From Atriophallophorus winterbourni (lineage: Eukaryota; Platyhelminthes; Trematoda; Plagiorchiida; Microphallidae), in contig JACCGJ010015047.1 in NCBI GenBank assembly GCA_013407085.1, positions 62,001 to 126,000 on the forward strand: a stretch of DNA of 64,000 bases, read 5' to 3'. Below, piece by piece: positions 20,530 through 32,874 of the stretch. Under the pieces are notes generated by a model that did not search any database, was not told the DNA's origin, and was given only the letters and a program-made list of their open reading frames with translations. Made by a program: the position numbers and the translations under genes. How positions within the stretch are numbered: position 1 is the first letter of the stretch; the number at the start of each line of letters is the position of its first letter.

Positions 20530-21900
20530 ATGGCCAGCATTACACCAGTAACAAGTGCTGAACTGCCGTACAACCATGACCGGAGTGGTGGGACTGTAAA
20601 AGATTACGCACAGACACATTGGGAAGAGGTGCCTACACACAACGAATTAAACATGCATTCAAGCAAGTGTTGTGAACGAGTAGAGCGACATCAGCGTGAC
20701 AGCTTCCTAGCGGCTTTCCTCGCCACTTTACTTGACAGCATACAAGATTAATCAAACACTAAGAAGTTGTTTACAACAAGACCGCCAGTGGACACGATTT
20801 TCAACCAGATCACTAAGGTTAAGAAGCCGTTGCGAATTTCGATCTCTTGAACTTCAATCTGGGAGACGGGTTGCACTAAGCGCAGCTAGTTTAACAGTGA
20901 AAGCCTTCATCTGCTTGAGCCAAGTCAAAGTCTGGCCACCCATACAAGGACGCCATTTCGAGTTAGCAGTGACATGCAAAACTGCGTTAGGAAAACGATT
21001 GTTTCCGATTTACAATACACGGCTTAACCAGCGAAGTCTGCGCACGTTCACTTGTTTTTCGATGTCTACGCCGCTTCCCAAAATTCTGTTACGGATAATT
21101 GCGTTACATGCCAAGTAACTCCGGCGATGATGTGGAGATAGCTATTGTCGAACACCTGCAGACGCCTTATTTCTTATTTTCTCAGTGTCCAGGTTTGAAA
21201 TCCGTGGCGTAAAACCATGCGTGCTGTAGCCTTGCAGACTCTACCTATGAGCTTTACAGACAAACTTGCTTGACGCCACAGATGACCCAAGTTACGAAAA
21301 GCTACTGTAGCTCTGGAAATGCGAGCTGAAATCTCCTTATTTAAACAAGCGTTGCTAGTAACGCAACTACCCAAACAGTCTACAGTCGCAAGTCCATTTT
21401 TATTGAGGCTTATCGCTGTTTCGATCGGGTCAATATCGTATAACAGAACTTTGCACTTGAAAGGTACAAAGTGCATACCGAAGGATAATATGATACTACA
21501 TAGTCGGCCTAAAGTAGACTGAGCCTCCGTATAGGAATCGAACCGTTGAACTGCGTCGTCGGAATAATCTAAATAAAAAGTGTTTTTTATCCCTGTCAAT
21601 GTGAATGTCCGGTGTTGGTATGCCTGCATTACATCCATTCATTATAGCGTCAATTACAAATTGTTCAAAAACGGAGAAATTAGAAACCATTGTCGGACCC
21701 CATTAACCGTAGGAAAGTGAATAGCCCAGTAGCTTTTCACCCACGTACAAACCCATTTATTTGGTCGTCCTTTTACTTGCGTTCGGGTATGCATGCCCAT
21801 GGACAAAACAAATCAGTATCCTCAGTTTTTGCTGATCATATCACAATGCATCATCATTGTGTTCTTTATCGGTGTTGCAACTGAAGTGAAACAAAATGAT
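20530..21900 (-). mobile_element. RTE/SR2-like LINE fossil, C-terminal half
   Basis: Minus-strand pieces in order: NGVRQWFLISPFL (about 21710, the degenerate GVRQGCPLSP motif), FVIDAIM (21660), DYSDDAVQRF (21570, a degenerate YADD box), FGMHFVPFKCKVLL (21490), GSCVTSNACLNKEISARIS (21370), FRNLGHLWRQASLSVKLIGR (21300-21240) and FQTWTLRK (21185). Non-open sequence continues with the usual tail, ending near WRSCCKQLL at about 20760. It is inside intron 2 of the acid phosphatase gene, opposite to transcription. Different from the LINE at 2380-5826. Confidence 0.8.
21174..21638 (-). pseudogene. LINE reverse transcriptase C-terminal fragment
   Basis: A 154-codon frame with the DYSDD catalytic box (normally YADD), KCKVLL and the HLWRQ...KLIGRV block common to SR2-like trematode LINEs. 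Stops on both sides and a frameshift upstream (21690-21640) show that it is a relic. Confidence 0.8.
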
Positions 21901-22437
21901 TAATCCGATTCGAACGTGGCAAGCTGGCTTAAATTAACCCAACCTTTTGACACGACCATAGCTAGCTTATTGTGCTATCGTATCGTTTATTCTAGCTCCT
22001 AAAATGCTAGCTAACGAACAACATCAAATCACGAATAAATATTTTATCGAAGCCCGTTAGAAGGTTTATGCGTTGGTAGTTCTCCTGTTTCGCAACCAAT
22101 GCCCTTCTAGACGAGGTTGCCTGGTTACGTGTTATGGATGCTTGACCATTGCATCTCCACAGCCGAATGCTCTAAGGCTTCGCCGGTTGATGAGGCTGAA
22201 GCAAATAATGGATGAGACGTGGAAATTCGTATTTAAAAGCGTCGCCAAGTACGCGACGGGATTGTTCGCGCTCAGCGATATGTCCGAAAACCGCGTTTGC
22301 CGTCGCCAATGTGCTTTTTACGTTTAAAAACTAGAATAATGTGGATCGCTTTCCATTGTGTACCATTTGGAAAGTTCCAGTGTGAATTAGACGGTGCTCA
22401 TTTCGAAAACATGTATTCCTTTATACATGAATGAATG

Positions 22438-22475
22438 AAAGCACAATCCTGATCCAGGCAAATTGCGTTTATACG
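22438..22475 (-). repeat. Family-1 SINE 3' fragment
   Basis: About 35 bases, atgaaagcacaatcctgatcc and the following aggcaaattgcg, match the reverse complement of the family-1 3' end. It is in intron 2 of the acid phosphatase gene. Confidence 0.65.
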
Positions 22476-23041
22476 CGATTATAGGTATTCAGTTGTGAAT
22501 TACAAATTGAAAATGTAATAACTTGTATTAGCAATGGCACCCAAATAGTGTTTAGAACCACGTATTATATATTATTTTACCGCTTCACGTCAGTGGAGAT
22601 ATGAGGACTTGAATTGCCCATCCACTCCTGTGCTATCATGATTAATAGGTTGTGATAATTTTCCATGCTTCATTACTTCCTAATTTGCATGGAATCAGCT
22701 TTTCCTACTATAATGTTCCGAGGCCAACATGCTGCTCCGTGCTTTGCTTCGAATAGCTCCTCCGTCTCTATAGGACTGTGTCTAATAACATTTTTTGTGT
22801 TAACCCGGTGTATTACTGTCTGTTCTGTGTTTAATTTAATGATATTTGCTACATACTGTGGTGATTCTAGCTTTACTTGTTTTATGAACATTTTCTAACA
22901 CATTATCTAGTGGATCCATGTTCGTTGGTTAATAACAACTTCAATGCAACTAAATTGTCACCAGTTCTAACTGCTCTTCCCATTATGGTAACCATTTTCT
23001 CACATGTCCACTCTCTCTCTATTACTTACACGCGCACACAG

Positions 23042-23629
23042 CTCCAATTTGCCAAGGATCCCGAAATCGTACAACTGGAAATAGGTGTTTTCCTCAGCGT
23101 TGTGGTTGATCATCTCAAGGCCGTGGTTACTGGTGCGCAAATTTCCATGATTCGAGACGACCACCTGTCCGTGCAACACGCGATGTCCTATTCCGCGCAC
23201 GACTCAGACATTGTCTATCTTCTCAGCGCGCTGAAAGCGTACGATAACACGTTGGTGCCCTATTCGAGTGCCGTGGTTCTCGAATTGTTTGGGCCTAAAC
23301 CACCGGGATCATTTCAAAATTATCGTTTGCGTTTGGTGTACAAACGTGGCTATGATGATCCCGTTGGGAACTACACGCGTTTCGCTCCTTGTCTCGATGA
23401 GCTGCCTGAAAACGGTTGTCCGTTGGATAAAGTCGTTGAATACCTCGAACCGTGGTTGATCAAACCGGCAGATTTCGATGCACATTGTGCTGTGAATCAA
23501 AACCCCAATTCGCTTGACAGCGTGCGTCACTCTGGCCGGTTGTCGAAATGCTCAGCGAAGCGTCTGTCAGCCTTTCATGTTTACATCACCGTGGGTGCTG
23601 TCTTGTTGGTGGTCGCGGTCAGCATTTAA
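23042..23629 (+). CDS. Histidine acid phosphatase, terminal exon A (HD motif, short hydrophobic tail)
   Basis: 195 codons plus TAA. It follows the acceptor cgcacacag and joins exon 2 in phase 0, giving a protein of 442 residues. It carries the second catalytic motif, SAHDSD, at exon residues 51-56 (His300-Asp301 of the protein), in which the Asp is the proton donor. The family block LRLVYKRG and cysteines in FAPCLDEL and ENGCPLDK follow. The last 18 residues, from about VYITVGAVLLV, are hydrophobic and could be a membrane anchor or GPI signal. A second, homologous exon with the same phase lies at 27564-28199, so this is one of two alternative ends. No AATAAA was seen close downstream. Confidence 0.9.
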   Translation, partial: LQFAKDPEIVQLEIGVFLSVVVDHLKAVVTGAQISMIRDDHLSVQHAMSYSAHDSDIVYLLSALKAYDNTLVPYSSAVVLELFGPKPPGSFQNYRLRLVYKRGYDDPVGNYTRFAPCLDELPENGCPLDKVVEYLEPWLIKPADFDAHCAVNQNPNSLDSVRHSGRLSKCSAKRLSAFHVYITVGAVLLVVAVSI

Positions 23630-25313
23630 TCGTTGTCTGCCAATATCGTCGTCGAAGCTTCCATGATCCAGATCGTGTTCATCTGATCAATCCGACCGCT
23701 TGAGTACATCGATGATTCCCGGTGTTTGCTCATTTCTATCCTCGTAATTTCTACTTTGATTTTTGCAAATTTCGCTGTACGAATATTCATTGTATTGCAT
23801 ATTTAATCGTGAATTCAGTAAATTGCTCAATTGCTATTTTGTCTACTTTTCTTTTGATTGGTATTTGAAAGTGAACTTTTCTTGCAGCGCGTGTGTAAAC
23901 TTCACTTGGTTTAACATTTTCTTGTTGATATTTTATATGACGTCTTCGAAATATTAGTTTTTTTGATATTGTTGCATGCGGTTTGGCAGACTGCTTCTAG
24001 GCAGGTTCTGTCCAAACGAAAGAAATTTTTTTAAATGTAATAACCATTTGTTTTGTCTCAGTGTCATTGATCACGTTGTGATTACAGCAAAATGATAAAA
24101 GCAATGACTGTGCGAAGTTTGTGTATTAGAAAACATGCTCACCTTTAAAGTAGATGTGAACAAGAAAACACGTTGACCATTTGCAAGCTTCTTGAGCGCG
24201 TGATCCAGGAAGAAACACTGATTCTGTATTTGAACATCGTGGTTCGTTTTACGAACCCATCATAACTGGCTGTCAATCCACATATTATTCAGCACTATTT
24301 CATGGCTCACTGAACCTAAGCTTGCGGTATCCAATGGATGTGTGGCAAACAGTCGTAAACCTGTAGTAGACTGTAAGCGCGGAGGGTGTAAGCAACACAT
24401 TCTCACTTTATTTCTTGGCCTCGAATCCCGTACCACCTCTGCGTGCTGCTTACACTAATCACGTAGAGACCCTGAGATCACGACCAGTTTTTCGTTCAAT
24501 AGAATATCGCCATCTCTTGCGTTTTCGGTAAATTTAATTCGATAGACATACATTTCAAAAAAATGCTATTATGGCATTTCTAAGTCTGAAGCGTTCAAAT
24601 GCACGGATTTACGGTTGTGCCGTTTTTTGTGCACTGCACCGAAATCGTCGTGTTACATTGCGCTTATTGATAAGCGGCTATCTAGAGCTCACTCGTGTAA
24701 TTGTCTTTCTCTTTTTAACAGTCCAACCACAGTATATCAGCATAGTAATACTTAACACCAAGCTTGTGGTGTCACATCGCAGTGGAATGACTGTTGCATT
24801 AACGGACCACTTTCCAACCATTTTGTGGACTTTTGTCTCACCTCGCTAACCTATTTAACCAGCTCTATGTTTTGCGGTGAATCATTTGCTGTCTCTTAGT
24901 TAATTTTTCCCTAACCAAGCTATACATGATTCAGCCATTAAGCCGCTCGTGTCGCTTTAACATAGTTCGTGTCAATTCATATGCAACTGTGATCATTTTG
25001 ATCGATCTATGGGCCGACAACACGAGGGATCTTCGTTGATTTCTTTGTTTTATGGCAATATACTTTCGGCAGCATTACATCGTTATCTACTACCTCATAC
25101 AACCATACCAATATTACATGGCACGGAATTTTTTTTATAGAAAAATAGGTATTCGGATGAAGTACCTTAAATTCTTACCGAACATGCGTTAAAGTCATAG
25201 GATGTCACCATTTTTGGTGTGCTCACATCCACCACACTTCAATGTCAAACTATTCGCATTCGATGATTAGTGTAAACGGGTCGAACGACATTAACATTAC
25301 AGCCCCAAAATGA

Positions 25314-25413
25314 TATGAAAGCACAAGCCTGATCCAGGCAAAGTGCCGCACAGTCAGGGACTTCACGTGGGCTAAGATACTGTCAGGTTGCCCAGGCCTA
25401 GACAGATACGAGA
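25314..25413 (-). repeat. Family-1 SINE, 5' truncated copy
   Basis: Reverse complement of about 100 bases of the family-1 3' half: tatgaaagcacaagcc at the left edge, gtcaggttgcccaggccta near the right. It lies in the intron between the two alternative terminal exons. No clear target-site duplication. Confidence 0.8.
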
Positions 25414-26528
25414 AGATGCCTATACCGAGACAGCCATTGAATGCGAAATACTCCGTGGTCATGGTCCCCTATTTTACCAGAGTTGATCAAGCTTGCTTAA
25501 AAATGAAATGATTCTTACCGGCTTTCTCGTCGTGTGTTTTGATCACTCTTAGTGCTTTTATAAGTCGGTGCCCTGAGTTAGCTGTTCACTTATCCGGGCA
25601 CTGGTTTCTGCATTCACAACCGCTCACGTATTTCCGTCCTGCATCTATAATCACCACATTGAGGGCAATCTGGCTTCATCGCGTTTTGGCTAAGTCTCAA
25701 AATATTTCTTTATCTGGAATTTAACACTATTTAGACTAGGGCCAAATGCAAGTCTACCAGCCTCCCAATAATTCAGTCCCTGTTATTGTGGCGAATAATT
25801 TCATAGCCTGGGCTGTGCAATTATCGCCCTTCACTCAAGCTGCTTTCTTTATCCTCCCGGGTCAAGTGTTGCTCGCTTTTCGCCATTGTCTTGGCCGTTT
25901 TCACATTGAACACGTTCTTCAGGTCACACGCGATTTTGTTTTTAATCCGTTGTTTGCACATTGACCGCACTCTATTCGATATCTTGTGTTTGTTCATACA
26001 CCGTGCCGCGTTTCGTTGATATTTTTACTCGTTCACCATTTTTGTGCGTTTTACCGACTGTGTTTTTTGGCATGCCAGTGAATAAAAATCGCTAGATTAT
26101 ATGGCTTGAACATAATACTTGTGGTCTAGGGCTACCGTGATAACTAAGCTGGTGTTGTAACTTGGAGAGTTTTATCATCGGCTCCTGTTATCCGGATATT
26201 GTAACGACAGAGAGTTCTTAGATCAAAACTACACAGAATCAGACGCTAGGACATCACTTACATCGAATTTACCCAAACAGTGTTAATTTCTGCATAATGT
26301 CGTCGCGGGAGCTTAAATTTATTGCCTCATTTGGTTTCAACCATTGAAAGCATCGCGTACCTAATAGTGCCCTTTGAAACAACTGAGATTTTGACAAGGA
26401 TTAGTGCTTGTTCAGGATAACGCCAGCAACAAAATTCTTGGCACGCTCATAGGCGGTGGTGACGTTATTTCACTTGTTTCATTATAGCAGGAGGATGACC
26501 TCTAAACCATTTCTTAACCGCTACGTTA

Positions 26529-26824
26529 CAGTTTTGAAAACTTGTAGCTCAGGTACCGGATTGTAGTTCATAGTTGTTCTCCGAGCTGGTATGGTTGATT
26601 GCGGACGTTTCGTCATCAAACTCGATGACATCATCAGCGAATCTTCTTTCGAAGCAACTGGGCGGTAGTTCATAGTGGATGAGGCCGAAACGCAGCAGAT
26701 AAATTCGAATGATGTCCACCGCCCAGTTGCTTCGAAAGAAGTTTCGCTGATGATGTCATCTAGTTTGATGACGAAACGTCCGCAATCAACCATACCAGCT
26801 CGGAGAACAACTATGAACTACAAT
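26529..26824. mobile_element. Palindromic element with 110-bp arms and 11-bp TSD
   Basis: Arms at 26557-26666 and 26719-26827 are close reverse complements (cggattgtagttcatagttg pairs with the right end), around a 52-base loop. Each arm contains gacgaaacgtccgcaatcaa or its complement. An exact direct repeat ccgctacgtta occurs at 26518-26528 and 26825-26835. It lies in the intron before terminal exon B. The arrangement resembles the foldback element at 18407-18954 but the sequence differs. Confidence 0.8.
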
Positions 26825-27563
26825 CCGCTACGTTATACTCCAGTTGGTCTAGCGGACAACCTCAATTGTCATGCAGTAGCCGTTCAGCATTTGCTCCTGG
26901 CTTTAATATTTAAGGTTATTTTTCAGGCCTACCGGCAACTTAAGAAATTGCACCGTTTCATGTTTGCCTTAGTGTTACGAAATCGAATATTGCAGTTGAG
27001 CATTGCCAAACAAACGAACTCAGTGTGAACTCAGTGCTTGTGCATCGTTATGGATGGATTCGAAATTTTGATATTAGATGGCGCCATTTAAGTTACATCA
27101 TTTAGTTTTAGTTGATTGCACACAGACCTTAAAATTTACAAATGGAGCGTTGTTCCTCCAAAACTAGTTAACCGTAACAGCAAAGTAAGCTAGATGCTTG
27201 TCCTCACCCAAATTCACGTGAACCAACTTTCTCAGCAACGTCAATGTTGAGGTTTGCAAAACAAAGTCCAAAGTTTGGTATCGACACTAGCGATAAAATT
27301 TTGACCTAGTTGCACTCGTAAAAATATTTTTCTCGCCTTTGTCACATGATTCTGTCTTCGTTTTTTTCATTTGTAGTCACGTTTTGCTCTGACGATTGAA
27401 TTGAGCAGGTCTTATTAATGCGTCACAGCAAAAGCGCCCACACGTATTAGAATGCACATGCGTCACTGAGTGCTCTAATCAGTTGAAATGAAATTACAAC
27501 GCTTTTCATTTGCAAAATGTCATCAATTATTATTAGTATACTCACGAAATAATCCATTCCCAG

Positions 27564-28199
27564 CTAACCAAAGCCTCAACCGATGAGATTGTTCGTCTGG
27601 AAATCGGCGTACTTCTGAACGAGGTAGTTCGCCATATCAAAGCGATAATGAACAAAACTCTCGGACACGATTTTTCCATGCAGCACACGATGGCCTATTC
27701 CGCCCACGACACAGATGTCGTTTATCTGTTAGCAGCACTCGGTGTTTACGACCGCGCACCTGTCCATTATTCCGCAGCTTTGATCCTGGAACTACACTCG
27801 CCACCCGGCCTATCGACATCAGCTTCCGATCATCGGCTGCGCTTATTGTACAAACGTGGATGGCAGGACCATCAAGGTGATTATATACAATTCCGGGCTT
27901 GCGTGGATCAACCAGCTATTGAAGGTTGCCCCGTTGATAAAGTGTTCACGCAATTGGCTCCGCTGATTCTTACTCCAGAAGAACACTCAAAAGCTTGTGA
28001 AAATGATACACAGAGCAGCCGTGTTATTATTTCTGTGCTCTCGCTTTCCTATTCACTATTATCGTTTCTGTTTGTCCTTCTGTTTATCCTTGTAATTTTA
28101 CTTTTGTTTGGTATCATGGTCCTCACTGCCTATCGCTGGAAGCGAAGTACATCTGAATCTGAAGGTATTTCATTGACAGATGTTGAATCAACAGCTTGA
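27564..28199 (+). CDS. Histidine acid phosphatase, terminal exon B (HD motif, TM plus cytoplasmic tail)
   Basis: 211 codons plus TGA. The acceptor cattcccag joins in phase 0 to exon 2, giving a 458-residue product. It is homologous to exon A throughout: LEIGVLLNEVV versus LEIGVFLSVVV, SAHDTD versus SAHDSD (His295-Asp296), LRLLYKRG, and EGCPVDKV. The C-terminus differs: a long hydrophobic run (exon residues about 154-188) followed by a basic stop-transfer YRWKR and a polar tail, so this isoform should be a type I membrane protein. No copies of exons 1 or 2 were found between 23.7 and 27.5 kb, so a separate second gene is less likely, although exons too short to recognise cannot be excluded. 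An AATAAA at 28874-28879 could serve polyadenylation. Confidence 0.88.
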   Translation, partial: LTKASTDEIVRLEIGVLLNEVVRHIKAIMNKTLGHDFSMQHTMAYSAHDTDVVYLLAALGVYDRAPVHYSAALILELHSPPGLSTSASDHRLRLLYKRGWQDHQGDYIQFRACVDQPAIEGCPVDKVFTQLAPLILTPEEHSKACENDTQSSRVIISVLSLSYSLLSFLFVLLFILVILLLFGIMVLTAYRWKRSTSESEGISLTDVESTA

Positions 28200-29545
28200 A
28201 ATGATTTAATTTAGCCATATAGATGAACGTTTGTGTCTATAACATTTTTCTTGTTATGGCAAATTTATAATTTGTTTGGATGAACTTTTTTGTCGTTTTT
28301 CTCGGTTGGCAGTTTATTTGGTATGATCATGATCTTTCCCCTTCGCCGGTGACGTTTTCCATGATTTAATTATTTTATGCAATTCATTGTTTGAAATATG
28401 CGATTCTGTGTAAATATTTTTGTCATTTATTCTGCTTGGATGTACCATCGACCGATCCCAGTTTATTAACTATAGCATCCAAATGGTACATCCTTCTTTA
28501 ATCAATTATCAAAATTCATACATTTTAACCCAAATGAAAACGGAATAGGTAATCGTCTAACTTGTTTAAACCAATTGAATAATCAAATCAATTCATATTA
28601 TGAACTTGAGCGGCAAGTTTTACGAGCTTCAAGGTGAACCGAAATCTCCAAAACTTCCGGAAAAGTAGCTGTAGGAAGTGCGAGGAACGAAAGTATAGTC
28701 TTCGAGTTAAACATTGTAAAATCACGTGTGAAGCCGATTTTACGGTTTCCAGGTAATGAAAGCAGAGTATATAATATAGAAAAATGTATTACGCATCGCA
28801 TCTTACGCAAGCCACTAAGGACGAATACAAAGTTTCACTGAAACGTTGACAACTACCCTTTTACGCATTAAAAAATAAAAGCAATTGGGTAGTTCACAAC
28901 TCTTAGTGTGTAAAAGTTAAAGATATATATATATATATATATTTGTAGTTGAAGATTACTCTCTAAACGATCTATTGCTAATACCTAAAGATTTATTTCT
29001 ATTTAGTTAGTTTTAATCTGCCTTTATCAGTGTTTCAGAAAACCATGCTTTTAAGTCGACTAGGTTGTAAGTATTTCAGTTTTATTTACCGAAATCTCGT
29101 GATATTTCGGAACTATTCATCTTGGCAACCATACGTACGCCAGATCAAGAAAATATTCGAACGACAACACAAAACAATCATTGTTCGCTGTATTGTTCAG
29201 CCAATTATAAATTACTGGAGTTCAAGTATAGAATTTTGGAAATTATACACGTGCTATCGATAGTCTCATTGGCATTTGATTTGAGCGGTGTATTTGATTA
29301 CCGTAACGTTTGGTGTGCTCGTACGAGGAAGTACGGATAAAATCTTAGGGATAAAAATGTTATCTAAATGAATTATTTCCAATCCATCCGAATACCAATG
29401 TATTAGCATGCTGCATCATAATCGAGAAATTTTGCAGCTGTCAGTGTTTCAAATGATCCATTGTGTTGTTTAACTCCTTCGCGATGAAAATCACGACTTT
29501 GCATATAAAAAATCCAAATTTGCATGCATCTCTCTGTACACATAT

Positions 29546-29586
29546 CCCACGACCGGTTTCGTGCTGTTTGCACTCATCAAGTAGGG
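29546..29586 (-). ncRNA. Hammerhead-ribozyme-like motif, copy 1
   Basis: On the minus strand the order is ccctac, TTGATGA, stem II GTGC-aaaca-GCAC, GAAA, CCGGTC, gtggga. This is the type I hammerhead core with a perfect 4-bp stem II and a minimal helix III. The flanks ccctac and gtggg can pair as helix I with one wobble, and the cleavage site would be after GTC. The first core base is T instead of C, which in known hammerheads reduces or abolishes activity. Folding is inferred by eye only. Confidence 0.62.
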
Positions 29587-29689
29587 ACATTATTATCAGG
29601 ATCTGCAAGCTTTGAAACATTAGAGAACTGGTAAACAAATGTTGAAAATTTTACCCTCAGATTCCAGAAAAATAGATCCTGAGCGTATT

Positions 29690-29735
29690 TTCCCTATCTG
29701 ATGAGAGCAGCACGAAATCGTTCGTGCGGTGTGAT
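29690..29735 (+). ncRNA. Hammerhead-like motif, copy 2, decayed
   Basis: tccctatCTGATGA is followed by gagcagcac, GAAA and tcgttcgtgcggtgtg. The conserved CUGAUGA and GAAA boxes remain but stem II is shortened by a deletion, so it should not fold normally. The surrounding sequence (atcctgagcgta before, gtgtgatggaaacgcc after) places it in the same repeat family as copies 1, 3, 4 and 5. Confidence 0.5.
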
Positions 29736-32700
29736 GGAAACGCCATCCCATCGGTTTTACCCTATCCACAATTGTGTGGGCACATGTGATTGATCGTTGA
29801 TTGTGCCAGCTTCATTCAACAGTAGCTGACAAGTTCAAACTTTGCTTGCCCTTGCGTACACTTGTAGCATATTTTCACCCCACAGTCACGTAGGAATTTC
29901 GCTCACCAACTTAGTGAGTTATATAAAATAAATCATTTCGTCTAGGTTACTTTGGAAGCTAGAAGGAAACAAATCTATAGCGAAATCCGCGAATGTGGAT
30001 GCTTAGTTTTGAGCTGCATTACTATGTGCAATTATTTACTCTTTCATTCTATCTAACGCAACTCTACAAATGACACTGCATAGCGGTAAAATCTACTAAT
30101 AATGCATATTAATCAATATGTCGGAGGAACAAATATTTCCCAATTTTGGCAGTGATCGCTGTAGCACATATGCTTAACGAAGTCCGGATTATGGCTTCTT
30201 CGAAGCATGCTTGATGAATGGCAGTAAATACGAAACTGATCCAGTGATTGCAATCTCTTGCTTCAAGAATACTGATTAATGATAGAAGAGAATAATTGTG
30301 GTACAAACAACAAGCTTTTTCATGACACCACATGATATTTTGTGTTGTATTGGCGCAAAACGTAGTCACAACAATTTTACTATCTGCGCGTTTCGAAACA
30401 GTTCAAAGTTGAACGATGAGACAAGTTCTGGTCAGTATATTGTGTCGGTCACATTCCTCACACTGACACTCCACAACCGGTTCCGAGCTGTTTACTTTCA
30501 ATAGTGTTAATATTACGAATAGGTTAAGTGGAAAAGTGGTGAACACTGTTAAGCCACCGTCAAATGGTATTCAAACGAGTAATCATATGTCGCATATCAC
30601 AATGTGTTTCCTGGTTATAATCCCGAAACTTATAAATGACTAATGTATTTTGTTGCTTACGTTTCCCGCATATACACTTCTTGAGCATTTGACCTAGAAC
30701 CGCTCTGTGATTCTGTATTTGAGACAAAGTTTAAATTTTGAAGCATTCTGTTGGATAATATTGGAAAAGCCAGGCTGCTCAATCACTTGAATATAATGCG
30801 TACGTGAACGCCGCTAGACTCGTGAGCTTGATCAAAATCGCCCTACTTACAAAGTTTTCCATTACAGACGTTCGACTTTAGTTACCGAGGCATTTCGAGA
30901 TGGCTGTGTTAAGTGTGAGTGGATTAATAGGTATACCCATAGAATTTTTCAATGTCCAACAATAGCGTGGTGCTCAAAACGGGCTTTTCATTCATCCACA
31001 GAATAGAAAAGGCAATATTTAAACGTTTTTCTTATTTATAATGATAAAATTTTAAATAGTCTCAACACTACTTCGAAATGAGTTGCATGCTTGTCTACAA
31101 CGTATTCCACAACATTGAAAGTTATTGAGAGTCGTTGGTGGATGCTAAGTTTATTGCTATCTCGGATATACTTAACTCGATTAGACGCATATGAGTAAGG
31201 TTTAGACTTTCAGATTTGTCAGGCTTGAAATGTATATACGTCGTTCTAGGATTGTAGAAAAAACCGTTGACCAATTCCACCTGTCCCAATATTAATAAGT
31301 TGAACATTCACACAACGGCCACTTAAAGATTGTTCACTAATAGAAAATGTCCACCGTTTAAATACGAATCTAGCTGTAGACCTACGACGGCTGATTTACG
31401 AGTGTGCGATGACTTCGTTAGACTTGGTGATACAAAGCTTTCGACACTAGTATTAATCTATGACATCAAATAAATATTTTACTACTAAACAAAAATTCAA
31501 CTACCGTTGATCCCATCATTTAAATATAAGAAAAATTATTTGTAAAATAACCAGTCCGTCATAAGCCAGTCTTATATTTTTATTTTATCAAAAGCATTTT
31601 TTGGCTTTCAGACTTATAATTTTAAAACATTAACTCAGTCGTAAATATTATTAATTGAGGTTATGGAAGGGTTCTAAGCAAGTTTGATGTATTTGTGAAC
31701 ATCAAAGGTATTGCGACTCCATTTAACTAATAGATACTCTTCATCATAAGGCAAGAAAACCAGTATTCCCAAACAAATTTGTTATTACGCAGTTACTCAT
31801 TTACATATGAGTAGTAGTACATTGAAATGTTAATCAACCCGTTCATCGATTGTAGGATTCCGTGGCACATTCTTGTAACTGTAAAGAACGAACGGAAAAC
31901 TCGAAGCATTATATGTAACGAAAACAGTCGGAAGGTGATAGCATACATATCCAATAATTTGTGCTTCAATGAAGCGAATGGAATTAACAGTCTTAAATAT
32001 GTGTGTGTGTAATTAGTTTATCATTACAAAATGCTACCATGAATACAATAATGTCATGGTGAATCAACATAAAGTTTAAATTATTCCCGATTGAGTTATA
32101 TCTGCGGAAGTATTTTAGACTGAATGAACTCTACCTGTTTATAGGGATCAAATGCACAACAAAAATGAATAAATTTTCTATGGTTAATTCTAAGGAAATA
32201 TATGCACTCGATTCAGAATGGGTTAACCACTTCATTACTTATTCAGAGAATTAATTACCGAAAAACAAGACGTTACATCTGAAATACGACAATGAACCAT
32301 CGGAACAACTTATAATTCATGCGCGTCAAATTTCTCTGCTACATTTCGACGTTGACCAACAAACGTGTTTCGTAGCATAATTACATTGTGAGAATCGGAA
32401 TTTAATCAACCCGAATATACCACCATCAAATAATATGAAACACTTCTGGTTGTAGAAGAATATGCCTTGAACGTCTATTCAAAATTGTTTGCCTGGAAAC
32501 TGCTTACTCACACAAGCTGCACGCAAGATGATTTCCAGTGTTGAATATAGATGGAACGTTATGGAAAGATGTTTGGGACCGATCGATTAATCCTTGTAAT
32601 GAAAATAACACGCAACCTTCGTCAGGCCAAGGCTAATATTCAGAACAGGGAACATAATTATATTGTACTTCAATAGATGGTGGTGCTCAAATCCCCATCC

Positions 32701-32874
32701 CATCGTACGGGTGTCGATCAATTGGATCAATTGGTTCAACTACCCAGCGGAGCTAAGTGAGCCAAGGTCAGTCAACCCTGTAACTCATATGTAACCAGAT
32801 TTAAACTTAGGCAAGAACAACTCGTTTTCCATTTTTCCACTATTTCAAGAGCATGCGGATCCTGATCGTACTTT

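Larger units (their letters stand above)
23630..27563. other. Intron between alternative terminal exons
   Basis: Besides a family-1 fragment (25314-25413) and a palindromic element (26529-26824), I see no further exon. A decayed hammerhead-like repeat may lie at 24310-24400 (ggcaaacagtcgtaaacctg). Frames at 24571-24849 and 25539-25964 have no recognisable motif. Confidence 0.5.

Noticed and set aside
22877..23041. Open frame extending upstream of terminal exon A
   Set aside because: The frame runs into the intron by chance; homology to the family and to exon B begins exactly after the acacag acceptor at 23041.
28598..28810. Possible 3' exon of the acidic gene on the minus strand
   Set aside because: Position and strand fit but there is no good acceptor, no phase match that can be shown, and no similarity.
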